A stretch of DNA of 64,000 nt from Robiginitomaculum sp. (GCA_026982415.1 JALSHE010000108.1:1-64000); one strand, 5' to 3'. Shown: positions 44,201 through 54,573, counted from the first letter of the stretch. Numbers and translations are program-made. The notes: a model not told the origin generated them from the letters alone.

Positions 44201-45406
44201 CTAAATGTTTATCCCTGCCTTTTCATGTAATTTCACGACATTAGTCGGCGTAGTTTTTGCTTTTATTCTTAGTTGAATTTTGTTGAGAAAGTCCTGTGTC
44301 GCATTTTGCGGCTTGCAATCATGGGCGAGAATATCAGCATATATTTGTTGCTGTATACGTTCTACGAACGGAAAAACGGCTTGCCTTGCATTGATTGCAC
44401 TTAGGGACAAAGCCTTAACAATTTTACGGCTTTGCTCCCCCAACATATCAGAATCTTCTTGTTTTTCTTGGGCAAATCTCACCATCAATGTACACAATGC
44501 TCCTGCCCACATATCTTCAATATCCCCGTGCTTCCGGTTTCGCACCGGGTAGCGCAAATAATGAATTCGCAATTGATCGCGGTAGTGGGTATAAAACTCT
44601 TTAGCGAATATTTGCGCTGTTTTTTGTGCTTGAAGCCTAGAATATTGCACAACAAACCAAACTCCGGTCACGGTGGCTAGCGCAAACATAAAACCAGCCA
44701 GCATATTACTCACCATAACTGGCACTCTATTATTTGGGTTGCTTTTGATTTCAGGTGTAAGTTTCAAATGCTGAAATTCATTTTTTTTAATATCCACTGT
44801 GGGTGCAATCGGTGCCATAATTATTGGCTCTTGCATGGATATTATAGTCGGTTTGGGTGATAAATTTGCCACAATCTCAGGCGTTTGTTCGGTGGTGTTT
44901 TCCGCTTTCAAGGTCGATTTTACGGAATAACTAATGGCGGGCTTTTCGGCTCCAAACTCGCGCCAATACTTAACTTTAGCCGCGTCTTTCTCAACGCCCA
45001 AACCTAGCTCGTACATCATTGCCAAGTTTTCTTGCGCAGCCTTGTCTCCGTTATTAGCAGCACTTAAGTACCAGTTGCGCGCCTTAGTATAGTTCTGTGC
45101 GACGCCTTCGCCCATCGAATACAAATAGCCCAAATTGACACGAGCGTCATTGCTCCCCATACCAGCTGCTTTTAGGTATAATAATCGTGCTTTGGAAAAA
45201 TCTTGTTTAACGCCATCACCATCATGAAACTTTTTGGCCTGGATAAACACTGCCCGCGATTCCGTTCCTCCAGCCAATTTAAGCTCCTCGGTGCTGGAAG
45301 CCGTCTGCGCATTAGCAGTATCAACTGGCAAGACTAAACAGGCTAAGCACAGCACGCATACAACGAGTATGTTTTTTACCAGAGTTATTTTAGTGTTTTC
45401 AATCAT
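44201..45406 (-). CDS. Sel1-repeat (TPR-like) membrane protein
   Basis: An N-terminal signal or anchor (ILVVCVLCLACLVLPVDTANA) is followed by three Sel1-like repeats (about residues 50-140), for example DFSKARLLYLKAAGMGSNDARVNLGYLYSMGEGVAQNYTKARNWY. A linker and a second hydrophobic helix (MLAGFMFALATVTGVWFVVQY, near 235-255) come before a basic/helical C-terminal region of about 140 residues with no recognised domain. Sel1 proteins usually scaffold complexes. Precise role unknown. Confidence 0.8.
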   Translation of the reverse strand: MIENTKITLVKNILVVCVLCLACLVLPVDTANAQTASSTEELKLAGGTESRAVFIQAKKFHDGDGVKQDFSKARLLYLKAAGMGSNDARVNLGYLYSMGEGVAQNYTKARNWYLSAANNGDKAAQENLAMMYELGLGVEKDAAKVKYWREFGAEKPAISYSVKSTLKAENTTEQTPEIVANLSPKPTIISMQEPIIMAPIAPTVDIKKNEFQHLKLTPEIKSNPNNRVPVMVSNMLAGFMFALATVTGVWFVVQYSRLQAQKTAQIFAKEFYTHYRDQLRIHYLRYPVRNRKHGDIEDMWAGALCTLMVRFAQEKQEDSDMLGEQSRKIVKALSLSAINARQAVFPFVERIQQQIYADILAHDCKPQNATQDFLNKIQLRIKAKTTPTNVVKLHEKAGINI

Positions 45407-45470
45407 ATGTCCCGAATTAAACTACCTACGTTCACTCTATGCAATACTCAGGCCATTTACCCTGATTAAC

Positions 45471-46352
45471 CTAAATTAGCGTCCAGTCCGACATTTGCCC
45501 GCGCAACCAAGTGTATTGGCGTTTGGCAAAGCGGCGGGTTTGGCGCATAGCAAGCTCTATGGCTTCGTCCAAACTGATTTCTCCGTTCAAATGGGCCGCG
45601 AGTTCACGAAGCCCAATAGCCTTCATGGCAGGGAGGTCAGAGGCTAGGCCTAGGGAAAGGACATGTTTAGCCTCGGCTAGCCCCCCTTCCCTGATCATAT
45701 CAGCGAACCGCGTATTAATCTTGTCGTAGAGGTTTTCGCGCTTGGGCAATATAACCATACCTTTCCATGTCCCTGTGGGTAGAACGGCATGGGTTTCTTT
45801 TTGCCAGACGCTCAGGGGTTTGCCTGTGCCCAGAGCGACGCTAACAATCCGCAACAGACGTTGCGGGTCATTACCAAGAACTTTAGCGGTTGCTTGTGGG
45901 TCGAGATTATCTGCCCGTGTGCGTAGTGCTAAAATGCCGTCCGTGTCCAGCAAGGATTGTGCTTGTTCCATTGCGTTATCAGGAAGTTTCGGGATTTGTG
46001 CCAACCCTTGGGTCAGAGCTTTGAAATATAGACCCGTACCGCCAACCAATATGGGGGTTTTACCGCGCGCCAAAATATCAATAATCAAAGGATCAATTTC
46101 GCGCAGCCAGTGCCCCGTAGAATAACGCACACTCGGGTCAATATGGCCAAACATATGGTGCGGGATACCCTGCATCTCTGCATCAGTTGGGCGCGCTGAC
46201 AATATCTGTAATTCAGCATAGACCTGTAGCGCATCAGCATTGATAATTTCTCCGCCAAAACCCTTTTGGCTCTGTAGACTTTGCGCGAGTTTTACCGCAT
46301 AAGCACTTTTCCCGCTCGCCGTAGGGCCTGCAATACAGTGAATAATTTTCAT
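45471..46352 (-). CDS. miaA: tRNA dimethylallyltransferase
   Basis: Prenylates A37 of tRNAs that read UNN codons. P-loop IAGPTASGKSAYAVKLAQ, substrate segments INADALQVYAELQILSARPTDAEM and PILVGGTGLYFKAL, and the C-terminal AIGLRELAAHL and QTRRFAKRQYTWLR are all MiaA signatures. 293 aa. It is divergent from serB with only 15 bp between the start codons. Confidence 0.96.
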   Translation of the reverse strand: MKIIHCIAGPTASGKSAYAVKLAQSLQSQKGFGGEIINADALQVYAELQILSARPTDAEMQGIPHHMFGHIDPSVRYSTGHWLREIDPLIIDILARGKTPILVGGTGLYFKALTQGLAQIPKLPDNAMEQAQSLLDTDGILALRTRADNLDPQATAKVLGNDPQRLLRIVSVALGTGKPLSVWQKETHAVLPTGTWKGMVILPKRENLYDKINTRFADMIREGGLAEAKHVLSLGLASDLPAMKAIGLRELAAHLNGEISLDEAIELAMRQTRRFAKRQYTWLRGQMSDWTLI

Positions 46353-46367
46353 AAAGAGCTTTTAACC

Positions 46368-47270
46368 ATGCCAGATCCAAATAGCTACAGTTTAACTTTT
46401 GTTTTAAAGCAAAAAAATATGGCGGATTTCAAGCAATTGGCCAGTTTTTGCGTCGAGACCCCTGATGTTCACATACAAAACGTCAACGTTTTATCCGAGG
46501 ACAAAGCCGTCGATGTCATCATCTCTGATGCACCGGACAATCTACGTGGCCGCATTGCCAAAGCATTAACGGGCAAAAAACTGGAAGCCGATTTTTGCCT
46601 GCAACCCGCAGACAACCGCAAGAAAAAACTTCTGATATGCGATATGGACAGCACGCTAATCGGACAAGAGTGTATTGACGAATTGGCAGATTTTGCGGGT
46701 GTGAAAGATCAAGTTTCAGAGATTACCGAACGCGCAATGCGCGGCGATCTTAACTTTGAATCTGCCCTTATTGAACGAGTCGGGCTGTTGAAAGGACTTC
46801 CACTGCAAGCCCTAAGTGATTGTTATAGCAGCAATATTACATTAAATGCGGGCGCAAAAACTTTGGCGGCAACTATGAAATCCCATGGGGCAAAGACTGT
46901 CATTGTGTCGGGTGGCTTCACATTCTTTACAGGCCGTATCGCAGAGGCCGCTGGTTTTGATGTTCACCAAGCCAACATATTGCATGATGATGGTAAAGCC
47001 TTGCTCGGCACAGTCGGCTTGCCAATTTTAGGGCGTGATGCCAAGAAGCAAGCCTTAGAAGCGCACAGCAAATCCTTGGGCGGCCCCAAGGCTGCTCTAG
47101 CGATTGGCGACGGAGCCAATGACCTTGCTATGATTGCGGCGTCAGGGTTGGGCATAGCCTACCGCGCTAAACCGATAGTTGCGGATGCAGCCCACTGCGC
47201 CATTAATCACACGGATTTAACCACGGCGCTCTATTTTCAGGGTTATAGGGAGAGTGACTTCGTAAGCTAA
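46368..47270 (+). CDS. serB: Phosphoserine phosphatase
   Basis: HAD-family enzyme for the last step of serine synthesis. The catalytic motif I is LLICDMDSTLIGQECIDELADFAGV, motif II is TVIVSGGFTFFTGRIA, and motif IV is ALAIGDGANDLAMIAASGLGIAYRAKP. The N-terminal 85 residues form a regulatory/ACT-like region. The track start (46281) overlaps miaA. ATG 46368 gives a 300-aa protein that matches the family. Confidence 0.95.
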   Translation: MPDPNSYSLTFVLKQKNMADFKQLASFCVETPDVHIQNVNVLSEDKAVDVIISDAPDNLRGRIAKALTGKKLEADFCLQPADNRKKKLLICDMDSTLIGQECIDELADFAGVKDQVSEITERAMRGDLNFESALIERVGLLKGLPLQALSDCYSSNITLNAGAKTLAATMKSHGAKTVIVSGGFTFFTGRIAEAAGFDVHQANILHDDGKALLGTVGLPILGRDAKKQALEAHSKSLGGPKAALAIGDGANDLAMIAASGLGIAYRAKPIVADAAHCAINHTDLTTALYFQGYRESDFVS

Positions 47271-47327
47271 ATAGGCACTTTATAAGACAGTCGCCACAGC
47301 ATTTCCAGCAATAAAACCTGATATATT

Positions 47328-48053
47328 TCAAATGTTTAGGTTAGTTATCATCGCGGATAAACGTCCTCTAGCACTAGGCATATCCCTATTTTGCGTATGA
47401 AATACGCGCGTTTTCAAGAAAACACCGCTTAGCAATAAACCATCCGCAATATCACCATTTTCAACCGAATTCTGTCCTCTTAAAAATGGTGGCAACCGTA
47501 GTAGTTTATCCAGATACGGCTCTGCTGCACCTGCGCAGACCGCCCGTCCTGAACGGGGGCTGACATGGGTTAGGTTATGTGTCGTCCCTGTTGCGGCACA
47601 AGTGGATAAATCCAAGCCGTAGCCTAGCGCCTCTAACAATGCCATCTCGAAACGCACATAAAGGGCTGGCCACACATCAATATCGTGTAACTGCGTCATA
47701 AGGATTTCAAACACATCATAGAGATTTGCGTGCGGTTCGCGTTCCGGCAAAGCTTGCATGCACAATGCCGAAATCGCGTTTAGACCCGCAAGCGATGCCC
47801 TGTCTTGCATCAAGATAGCCGCGCGAGCATCTATAGCCTCGACCATGAACATACCTAAATGTTCGGACAAACGGGCATTCCAGTTAACTGTGACTTTATT
47901 GCCGGGCTGTAACACCGGGCGCATTCTGCGGGAGCGGCCACCGCGCACCATACCCGCGTGGCGACCATGTTGTTTGGATAGCACATTTATGATAGCCGAA
48001 GTTTCGCCGTGGGGTCTGACCGACAATATATATCCGTCATCATTCCATTTCAT
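47328..48053 (-). CDS. recO: DNA repair protein RecO
   Basis: Recombination mediator of the RecFOR pathway. The N-terminal OB fold is seen in DDGYILSVRPHGETSAIINVLSKQHGRHAGMVRGG, and VNWNARLSEHLGMF is the usual RecO second block. The C-terminal half has YVRFEMALLEALGYGLDLSTCAATG. 241 aa. Last gene of the rsh-to-recO cluster. Confidence 0.92.
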   Translation of the reverse strand: MKWNDDGYILSVRPHGETSAIINVLSKQHGRHAGMVRGGRSRRMRPVLQPGNKVTVNWNARLSEHLGMFMVEAIDARAAILMQDRASLAGLNAISALCMQALPEREPHANLYDVFEILMTQLHDIDVWPALYVRFEMALLEALGYGLDLSTCAATGTTHNLTHVSPRSGRAVCAGAAEPYLDKLLRLPPFLRGQNSVENGDIADGLLLSGVFLKTRVFHTQNRDMPSARGRLSAMITNLNI

Positions 48054-48086
48054 TTAAGAGGCCACTTCATTAGATTTTAAGTTCCA

Positions 48087-49040
48087 TTAAACGTCAAACT
48101 CAAGGCCGCTTTCGAGATATTTACTGCGGTCTTCACTCCAATTTTCGCGCACTTTGACAAACAAAAACAAATGCACTTTCTTGCCAAAACTTTCGGTCAT
48201 ATCGCGGCGTGCCATTTGACCGATTTGTTTGATGGTTTGACCGCCCTTGCCCAGCACAATTGGCTTTTGTGATTTGCGGCGCACATAGATGATTTGCTCA
48301 ATCTTAATATCGCCGTTCTTCATAGAAGTCCATTTTTCGGTCTCTACATGGGACGCATAGGGCAGTTCATTATGCAAGCGCATAAATAGTTTCTCACGAG
48401 TTATTTCTGCCGCCATCAAGCGCGAAGGAATATCCGCAGCTTGATCGGCGGGATACAGATATGCCCCTACTGGCATATTCTCAGCAAGCTTATTCGCCAA
48501 CTGCTTGATACCATGGCCTTTTAACGCTGAAATCATTAGTATATCCGTATAAGCGTTTGTTTTTTCAAATATTGTTATCAACTCTAACAAATGCTCTTTT
48601 TCCATTCCGTCGATTTTATTAAGCGCCAAATATACGGGGCGATCGCCAGAACGCTTGACGAGACCTTTAACCACCCGGTCTGTGTCCTGCGCTGCTTTTT
48701 TATCCTGTGCGCTCGGCTCTGAACCACGGCGCACATCGGAATAAGACGGGGCATCAACCACATGAACTATAACATCAGCGTCTGCAACACCGCTCCAGGC
48801 TGCGTGTACCATAGAACGGTCAAGGCGTTGGCGTGGCTCGAAAATACCAGGTGTGTCCACCAAGACGATTTGCGCATTACCGTGCATGGCAATACCGCGC
48901 ACTTGAAAGCGCGTGGTTTGGATTTTGTGGGTGACGATAGATATTTTCTCGCCGACCAATGCATTTACCAGTGTAGATTTACCAGCATTTGGTGCGCCAA
49001 TAATGGCGGTAAAGCCTGCTCTTGTATTCATTTCGTTCAT
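48087..49040 (-). CDS. era: GTPase Era
   Basis: 16S rRNA maturation GTPase. G1 GAPNAGKSTLVNAL, G3 DTPGIFEP, G4 NKID, and the C-terminal KH domain with IVLGKGGQTIKQIGQMARRDM. 317 aa. It abuts the rnc stop codon. The rnc-era order is conserved across proteobacteria. Confidence 0.97.
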   Translation of the reverse strand: MNEMNTRAGFTAIIGAPNAGKSTLVNALVGEKISIVTHKIQTTRFQVRGIAMHGNAQIVLVDTPGIFEPRQRLDRSMVHAAWSGVADADVIVHVVDAPSYSDVRRGSEPSAQDKKAAQDTDRVVKGLVKRSGDRPVYLALNKIDGMEKEHLLELITIFEKTNAYTDILMISALKGHGIKQLANKLAENMPVGAYLYPADQAADIPSRLMAAEITREKLFMRLHNELPYASHVETEKWTSMKNGDIKIEQIIYVRRKSQKPIVLGKGGQTIKQIGQMARRDMTESFGKKVHLFLFVKVRENWSEDRSKYLESGLEFDV

Positions 49041-49763
49041 TTATTTTGGCCAGTTTTCCAAGAGATGCTGGGCGGCATAGCGCTCCGCATCTTTTTTAGA
49101 TTTTCCTGTGCCCTTTGCGGCACCAAGACCCGGTACGTCAACCTCTATCACAAATAAAGGCCTGTGATCGGGGCCAGTTCGTCCGGCAACGGAATATTCA
49201 GGCAATCCGTAGCCACTTGCAGATGCTTTTTCTTGCAGCTCTGTTTTTGGATCTTTGTTATTTTTCTTGAAGACATTTTCCAATTCTTCGCGCCAAAACT
49301 CGTCATAAAATTTATCTGCAGCCTCCAAACCGCCGTCCAGATAAATTGCGGCCAAGAGTGCCTCGCAAGCATCCCCCAAGATAGATGTTTTATCCCGACC
49401 ACCTTGGCGCACTTCGGACGGTGACATCAACAAATAAGAACCAAGATCAATCCGCCGGGCTACCCGGGCGCAAGCCTCTTTACGCACCAAAGCATTCAGA
49501 CGCCGCGCCATACTGCCCTCATTGCTTGTATCTAGGACGAACAATCTTTCGGCAGTAAGCAAGCCCAGAACCCGATCGCCAAGAAATTCCAACCGTTCAT
49601 AATTGGGATCCTTGCTACGACCGTCCCCATAAGAGGGGTGGGTCAAGGCTTTAACGATGAGATGTTTGTCCTTAAAAACAAGCCGAATTTCTGTTTCCAA
49701 TCCGGCAAGCCGCATTAGCATTTGCGGCGATATATCGTTTTTATTATTCTCGTTCGCAGCCAT
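49041..49763 (-). CDS. rnc: Ribonuclease III
   Basis: Double-strand-specific endoribonuclease that processes rRNA precursors and structured mRNAs. The catalytic signature is YERLEFLGDRVLGLL, with the second acidic site at ILGDACEALLAAIYLDGG. The C-terminal dsRBD spans roughly residues 165-237 (DPKTELQEKASASG, GTGKSKKDAERYAAQHLLENW). 240 aa. Confidence 0.97.
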   Translation of the reverse strand: MAANENNKNDISPQMLMRLAGLETEIRLVFKDKHLIVKALTHPSYGDGRSKDPNYERLEFLGDRVLGLLTAERLFVLDTSNEGSMARRLNALVRKEACARVARRIDLGSYLLMSPSEVRQGGRDKTSILGDACEALLAAIYLDGGLEAADKFYDEFWREELENVFKKNNKDPKTELQEKASASGYGLPEYSVAGRTGPDHRPLFVIEVDVPGLGAAKGTGKSKKDAERYAAQHLLENWPK

Positions 49764-50525
49764 TTATCGCAATCCTTTAAAGAAACGGTCGCCGCGCAAT
49801 TTTCCCCACGTCCATGGTTTTTTGATACTAAAACCATCCTCGACAGACAAGAGAATAAATTCGGCACGACCAACCAAGTGACTAGCCGGGACATAGCCAA
49901 CCCCACCAACTCTGGTTGGGTAACGACTGTCCAAAGAACGATCCCGGTTGTCGCCCATGAAAAAATAATTGCCAGCAGGTACGTGGTAGACGCCCGTACT
50001 GTCCACTTCGCTCCCTACTTGTTTATCAATAGTCATATGTGGCTTATCATTGTTGTCGAAAAATTCTTTATATTGGCGGTACTTAAAAGGGTTCCCTACC
50101 TGATCGGTTTGGGTTGTTACAGAGATTTCTGTCGTTCTTTGCTGTATACCATTGATATACAAAAACCCGCCTTTCATTTGCAGTTCGTCCCCTGGCAAGC
50201 CTGCCAAACGTTTAATAAAATACAAAGAGCTGCCTATAGGTTTAAAGACAATAACATCCCCTCGCTTGGGTATCCGCTCAAATACACGCCTTTTCTTGAT
50301 TGGTAAGCTCAAAGGCGAAGCCGCGTATTTACCATAGCCCAATGAGTATTTCGTCGTAATTATATAATCACCTTTATATAGGGTCGGCTCCATAGACGAA
50401 GACGGGATATGAAATGGTTGAAACAAGAATGTACGCAGTAAAAACGCGATAGACAAAGCAATCGCCACTGTTTTTATGGCCTCGACTATAAAACCCATTT
50501 TTCTCTGTTTCTGTGTTTCTGTCAT
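49764..50525 (-). CDS. lepB: Signal peptidase I
   Basis: Inner-membrane serine/lysine protease that removes signal peptides. One N-terminal helix (TVAIALSIAFLLRTFLFQPF), catalytic Ser in IPSSSMEPTLYKGDYI, catalytic Lys in SLYFIKRLAGLPGD, and Box E GNYFFMGDNRDRSLDSR. 253 aa. It directly abuts rnc and overlaps acpS by 4 bp. Confidence 0.96.
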   Translation of the reverse strand: MTETQKQRKMGFIVEAIKTVAIALSIAFLLRTFLFQPFHIPSSSMEPTLYKGDYIITTKYSLGYGKYAASPLSLPIKKRRVFERIPKRGDVIVFKPIGSSLYFIKRLAGLPGDELQMKGGFLYINGIQQRTTEISVTTQTDQVGNPFKYRQYKEFFDNNDKPHMTIDKQVGSEVDSTGVYHVPAGNYFFMGDNRDRSLDSRYPTRVGGVGYVPASHLVGRAEFILLSVEDGFSIKKPWTWGKLRGDRFFKGLR

Positions 50526-50914
50526 AATATTTCGAAAATCACAAAGGCTTGGGCATAAGGATAATCATCGCTCAAACTTAGATGTATCTTCCAGTTTTGA
50601 CCTTGCTGTAATTGCGCTTCTACCCGCTCCAAAGCTTCCCCGTATAGACGGATTTCCGGCTTGCCCGAAGAGTGGTTAATGACCTCAACATCTTGCCAAG
50701 ACAGCGCCCCTGAATGAGACCCTGCAAGCGCTTTGGCGGTTGCTTCCTTGGCTGCAAAGCGTTTGGCATAGGAACTGGCACGGCTAGAGCTAGCGTCGGA
50801 ACGTGCGCGTTCACCCTCGGTAAAAACCTTAAGCGGAAACCACTCACCAAACTTATCCAACAAAGCAGAAATACGCCGAATATCACAAAGGTCTGTACCT
50901 ATACCGATTATCAT
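50522..50914 (-). CDS. acpS: Holo-[acyl-carrier-protein] synthase
   Basis: Transfers phosphopantetheine to ACP. Motifs IIGIGTDLCDIRRI (Mg-binding Asp), YAKRFAAKEATAKAL and HLSLSDDYPYAQAFVI are characteristic. 130 aa. It overlaps both neighbours by 4 bp in the rsh-pyrE-pdxJ-acpS-lepB series. Confidence 0.96.
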   Translation of the reverse strand: MIIGIGTDLCDIRRISALLDKFGEWFPLKVFTEGERARSDASSSRASSYAKRFAAKEATAKALAGSHSGALSWQDVEVINHSSGKPEIRLYGEALERVEAQLQQGQNWKIHLSLSDDYPYAQAFVIFEIL

Positions 50915-51663
50915 TTGGGGACAATCCGCGATTCACTAATCAACCGCCGCATTTCTTGGATCGCAGGTTTTAGGCCCATTGTTATGGCTTCGCCTATTAT
51001 GAAATGGCCTATATTTAGCTCCTTGGCTTCAGAGATAGCGGCGACGGGCGTTACATTGTCGAACGTTAGGCCGTGGCCGAAATGGACTTCTAGGCCGAGT
51101 GCATCCGCCTGTTTTGCGCCTTTGCGCATGGCGGACAACAAAGCTTCGGCCTTGTCCGCATCGCCCGCATCCAGTGCATGGGCATAGGCTCCGGTATGAA
51201 ATTCTACCACTTGGGCGCCGCAGGCTTCGCTGGCGGTTATTTGGTGGGGGACGGCCTCTATGAATAGAGATACACGGCTACCGTTTTCAGAGAGCGCGCG
51301 GGCTATGGGTGTGATTTGGTTGTGAAGGCCAGCCGCATCTAGCCCGCCTTCTGTGGTGCGTTCTTCGCGTTTTTCTGGCACTAGACAGACGGCGTGTGGT
51401 TTGGTCGCCAAGGCTATTTCAGCCATATCATCGACAGCGGCCATTTCAAAATTTAGCGGTTTACCCAGTTCTAAACATAATGCCTGCAACCGCGCCATAT
51501 CATCGTCATTTATATGGCGGCGATCTTCGCGCAAATGGGCAGTTATGCCGTCCGCACCCGCTTCAATAGCCAGTCGTGCGGCACCTACGGGATCTGGATG
51601 TATACCGCCGCGAGCATTGCGCAAAGTGGCCACATGGTCAATATTTACGCCCAAACGTATCAC
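50911..51663 (-). CDS. pdxJ: Pyridoxine 5'-phosphate synthase
   Basis: TIM-barrel enzyme of the DXP-dependent vitamin B6 pathway. Motifs LGVNIDHVATLRNARGGIHPDPV, GADGITAHLREDRRHI, NFEMAA and HFGHGLTFDNV match PdxJ. 250 aa. Shares one base with pyrE. Confidence 0.97.
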   Translation of the reverse strand: MIRLGVNIDHVATLRNARGGIHPDPVGAARLAIEAGADGITAHLREDRRHINDDDMARLQALCLELGKPLNFEMAAVDDMAEIALATKPHAVCLVPEKREERTTEGGLDAAGLHNQITPIARALSENGSRVSLFIEAVPHQITASEACGAQVVEFHTGAYAHALDAGDADKAEALLSAMRKGAKQADALGLEVHFGHGLTFDNVTPVAAISEAKELNIGHFIIGEAITMGLKPAIQEMRRLISESRIVPK

Positions 51664-52247
51664 TATTTTAGCCCTCGGCTACCCGGTTTTATCGCAGGCA
51701 TTGCCGCAAGTTCTGGCGGTAAATCATCTTTATCGTAAGACGGGAATACTTTCGACGCTAAGCTGATAAGCGGCACACCAATATCTGCCTTGCCGCCTGA
51801 ACGGTCAAACAAACATGCGCCCGCAATCACCTTTGCGCCCGTCGCATTAATGGCTTCGATGCACTCGCGCGAGCTTAGGCCTGTGGAAATAATATCTTCC
51901 ATCATCAAAACTTTTTGGCCTTGCTCCAGCGTAAAGCCGCGCCGCAAGGTAAACTCGCCGTTCTCGCGCTCCACGAATATAGATTCCAATCCCATCTGCC
52001 GCGCCATTTCATAACCAGGTATTACCCCCCCCATGGCAGGCGCAACGATAATGTCCGGCATAACTTCCAATGTTGACCTTATTTTATTCGCTAAAGCCGC
52101 ACACAATGTTGCCGTCAGCACCGGGTTTTTAAACACGAATGCTTTTTGCAAAAACACTGGGCTTCGCCGCCCGCTGGATAAAATAAAATGCCCCTCAAGC
52201 AAAGCACCTGCTTGCTTAAACACATCTAAGACGTCATCTGTATTCAT
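51663..52247 (-). CDS. pyrE: Orotate phosphoribosyltransferase
   Basis: Converts orotate and PRPP to OMP in pyrimidine synthesis. [17 protein letters not shown], the substrate loop [19 protein letters not shown] and the PRPP motif [21 protein letters not shown] are typical. 194 aa, the length seen in other alphaproteobacteria. Confidence 0.95.
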   Translation of the reverse strand: MNTDDVLDVFKQAGALLEGHFILSSGRRSPVFLQKAFVFKNPVLTATLCAALANKIRSTLEVMPDIIVAPAMGGVIPGYEMARQMGLESIFVERENGEFTLRRGFTLEQGQKVLMMEDIISTGLSSRECIEAINATGAKVIAGACLFDRSGGKADIGVPLISLASKVFPSYDKDDLPPELAAMPAIKPGSRGLK

Positions 52248-52268
52248 GCTACTATCCTAAAACCCTCA

Positions 52269-54500
52269 TTACACATCTGCTCTGGCGCGGCGCACATCTA
52301 CTACATAGGCACTAGCGTGCATGGCTGCAACAATTTGTGAGAGATGGCGTGTGTCGGTCACTTCAATGTCCATGACCATGTCGAAGAAAGACGGCGAGCG
52401 TTTTAGGGTCTTAATATTGGTCACATTACCCCCCGCCTCGCCGATAATCGCTGTGACTGCCGCTAACGCGCCTGGCACATGCTCTAATGTCGTCGTTACT
52501 TGACCAACGGATGCGGTTTTCTCTACGGATTTACGCCATGCCAAATCAATCCAAAGTTCCGGTTTTTCTTCTAAGGTCGCTAAAAGATCGCAATCAATTG
52601 TGTGAATAACGATTCCCTTATCTTTCGTTAAAATGCCGACAATGCGGTCTCCGGGAATTGGGTAGCAACATTCACCAATGTGCAGACCAACACCTTCGTG
52701 AAAGCCGTCGCCTTTAACATATAATTTTGCCGTATTGTCATCAATCAAATCCCGGTTGACCACAGCACCTGAGGGTACATGTTCACTACGACCCGGAAAT
52801 ACGCCGTTCATAAAATCGCTAATGGCCAAGTTTCCGCTGCCGAGCGCCACATATAAATCGTCTACACTGTCATATTGTAGCCGGGTCAAAGCATCGATCA
52901 GCGCACTTTCACTAAAGGTCTTGTCTTCCCGGGCAAAGGCATGGTCGGCGAGCTTGAACCCGATTTCTCGGTGTTCCGCGCTTTCCCCCTTTCTCGTTAG
53001 CCGCCGAAGCGCAGAGCGGGCTTTGCCTGTGACAACCATGCTTTCCCAACCCGGATTAGGTTCAGGCGTACCGCCGCGAATAATCTTGACCACATCACCG
53101 TTCTTAAGGCGCGTCCGCAAAGGCTTTTCTTGGCGGTTTATGAGCGCACCAATACAGGTATCCCCGACATTTGTATGCACGGCATAAGCAAAATCCAGCG
53201 GGGTCGCCCCTTGCGGCAAGGCGATAAGTTCGCCTTTGGGTGTAAAGGTGAAAACTTGATCTGCGAACATTTCCAGTTTGGCATATTCCAAAAATTCGCC
53301 CGCATCGCCGCCGTGTTCCATCATTTCCACCAAATGACGGATACGGTTTAGCGGGTCATATTCTCCGGATTTAGAGCTGTCATATTCATAGCTATTGTCT
53401 TTATAGCTCCAATGGGCGGCAATACCGCGCTCAGCCAAATCGTTCATGGCTTCGGTGCGTATCTGAATTTCCACGCGCTGGTTATCCGGCCCGAGAATAG
53501 TCGTGTGGACGCTTTGATAGCCGTTTTGCTTAGGCACAGAAATAAAATCGCGGAACCTGTCGGGGACGCACCTGAATTTTATGTGCAGCAAACCAAGTAC
53601 TTCATAGCAGTCTTCAACACTGTCTACGATGACACGAAAGGCATAAATGTCGGCAACATCTTCAAAGCTAATACCTTGGCGTTGCAGTTTGCGCCAAATG
53701 GCATAGGGGCGCTTTTCACGGCCAAACACGCGTGCGGTTTTCTTATGTTCACTAAGCAAGTCCCGTAACATAATAGACAGGTGAGAAATGGCGGTTTTTT
53801 GACTGTCGCGCCATTCTATTAAGCGGGCTTCTATGCCTTCAAATGCCGACGTATTTATATATTTAAACGCCAAATCTTCTAATTCCGCACATATGCGCTC
53901 AACCCCGATTTTACGGGCAAGCGGCGCGTAAATTTCCATAGTTTCACGAGCAATGCGTTCCCTTGAGGCTTGTTTGGGGTGATGCCCTAATGTGCGCATA
54001 TTATGAAGTCGGTCGCAGAGTTTTACGATAAGCACCCGTACATCTTTGCTCATGGCGAGCACAAATTTTTGGAAGTTTTCTGCTTGCTGCCCCTCGCGGG
54101 TAAGCTCTTTGCTGGACAGTTCCAACTGACCCAATTTCGTCACCCCGACCACGAGGTCTGTAATCTCGTCACCGAACTCGGCGCGCATATCGTCTTCGGT
54201 GATTTCCGTATCTTCAATCACATCATGCATTAAGGCCGTACAAATAGAGCGGGTATCCATGCGTAGATTAACCAAAATTTCCGCAACCGCTATGGGGTGG
54301 CCTGCATATAGCTCGCCTGAATGGCGCTTTTGATTGCGGTGCGCCCACACACAAGTATCATAAGCCCGCCCGAGCAAGTCCTCTAATACGGACGGGTTAT
54401 AGGCGCGCACACGGGCAATCAGCTCGGATTTTGGGAGAAAATCAGCCTTTTTATCCTTTTGGGGAACAGGTTCCATATGTGCAGCAACATTCATACTCAT
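52269..54500 (-). CDS. rsh: Bifunctional (p)ppGpp synthetase/hydrolase (RSH, RelA/SpoT)
   Basis: The HD hydrolase domain is near residues 50-200 (HSGELYAGHPIAVAEIL, ALMHDVIEDTEIT, VKLCDRLHNMRTLG). The synthetase domain lies about 250-360 (DVADIYAFRVIVDSVEDCYEVLGLLH, FISVPKQNGYQSVHTTI), then TGS (VFTFTPKGELIALPQGATPLDFAYAVH) and a C-terminal ACT domain. The hydrolase HD pair is intact, so the protein should both make and degrade alarmone. It is the single long RSH form expected in alphaproteobacteria. 743 aa. Confidence 0.97.
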   Translation of the reverse strand: MSMNVAAHMEPVPQKDKKADFLPKSELIARVRAYNPSVLEDLLGRAYDTCVWAHRNQKRHSGELYAGHPIAVAEILVNLRMDTRSICTALMHDVIEDTEITEDDMRAEFGDEITDLVVGVTKLGQLELSSKELTREGQQAENFQKFVLAMSKDVRVLIVKLCDRLHNMRTLGHHPKQASRERIARETMEIYAPLARKIGVERICAELEDLAFKYINTSAFEGIEARLIEWRDSQKTAISHLSIMLRDLLSEHKKTARVFGREKRPYAIWRKLQRQGISFEDVADIYAFRVIVDSVEDCYEVLGLLHIKFRCVPDRFRDFISVPKQNGYQSVHTTILGPDNQRVEIQIRTEAMNDLAERGIAAHWSYKDNSYEYDSSKSGEYDPLNRIRHLVEMMEHGGDAGEFLEYAKLEMFADQVFTFTPKGELIALPQGATPLDFAYAVHTNVGDTCIGALINRQEKPLRTRLKNGDVVKIIRGGTPEPNPGWESMVVTGKARSALRRLTRKGESAEHREIGFKLADHAFAREDKTFSESALIDALTRLQYDSVDDLYVALGSGNLAISDFMNGVFPGRSEHVPSGAVVNRDLIDDNTAKLYVKGDGFHEGVGLHIGECCYPIPGDRIVGILTKDKGIVIHTIDCDLLATLEEKPELWIDLAWRKSVEKTASVGQVTTTLEHVPGALAAVTAIIGEAGGNVTNIKTLKRSPSFFDMVMDIEVTDTRHLSQIVAAMHASAYVVDVRRARADV

Positions 54501-54573
54501 ATGCTACGCTTGCATTTTTACATGTGCAATAGTTTATGAGTGGCTTGCCCAACAATGACCCTAGGCCTGCAAA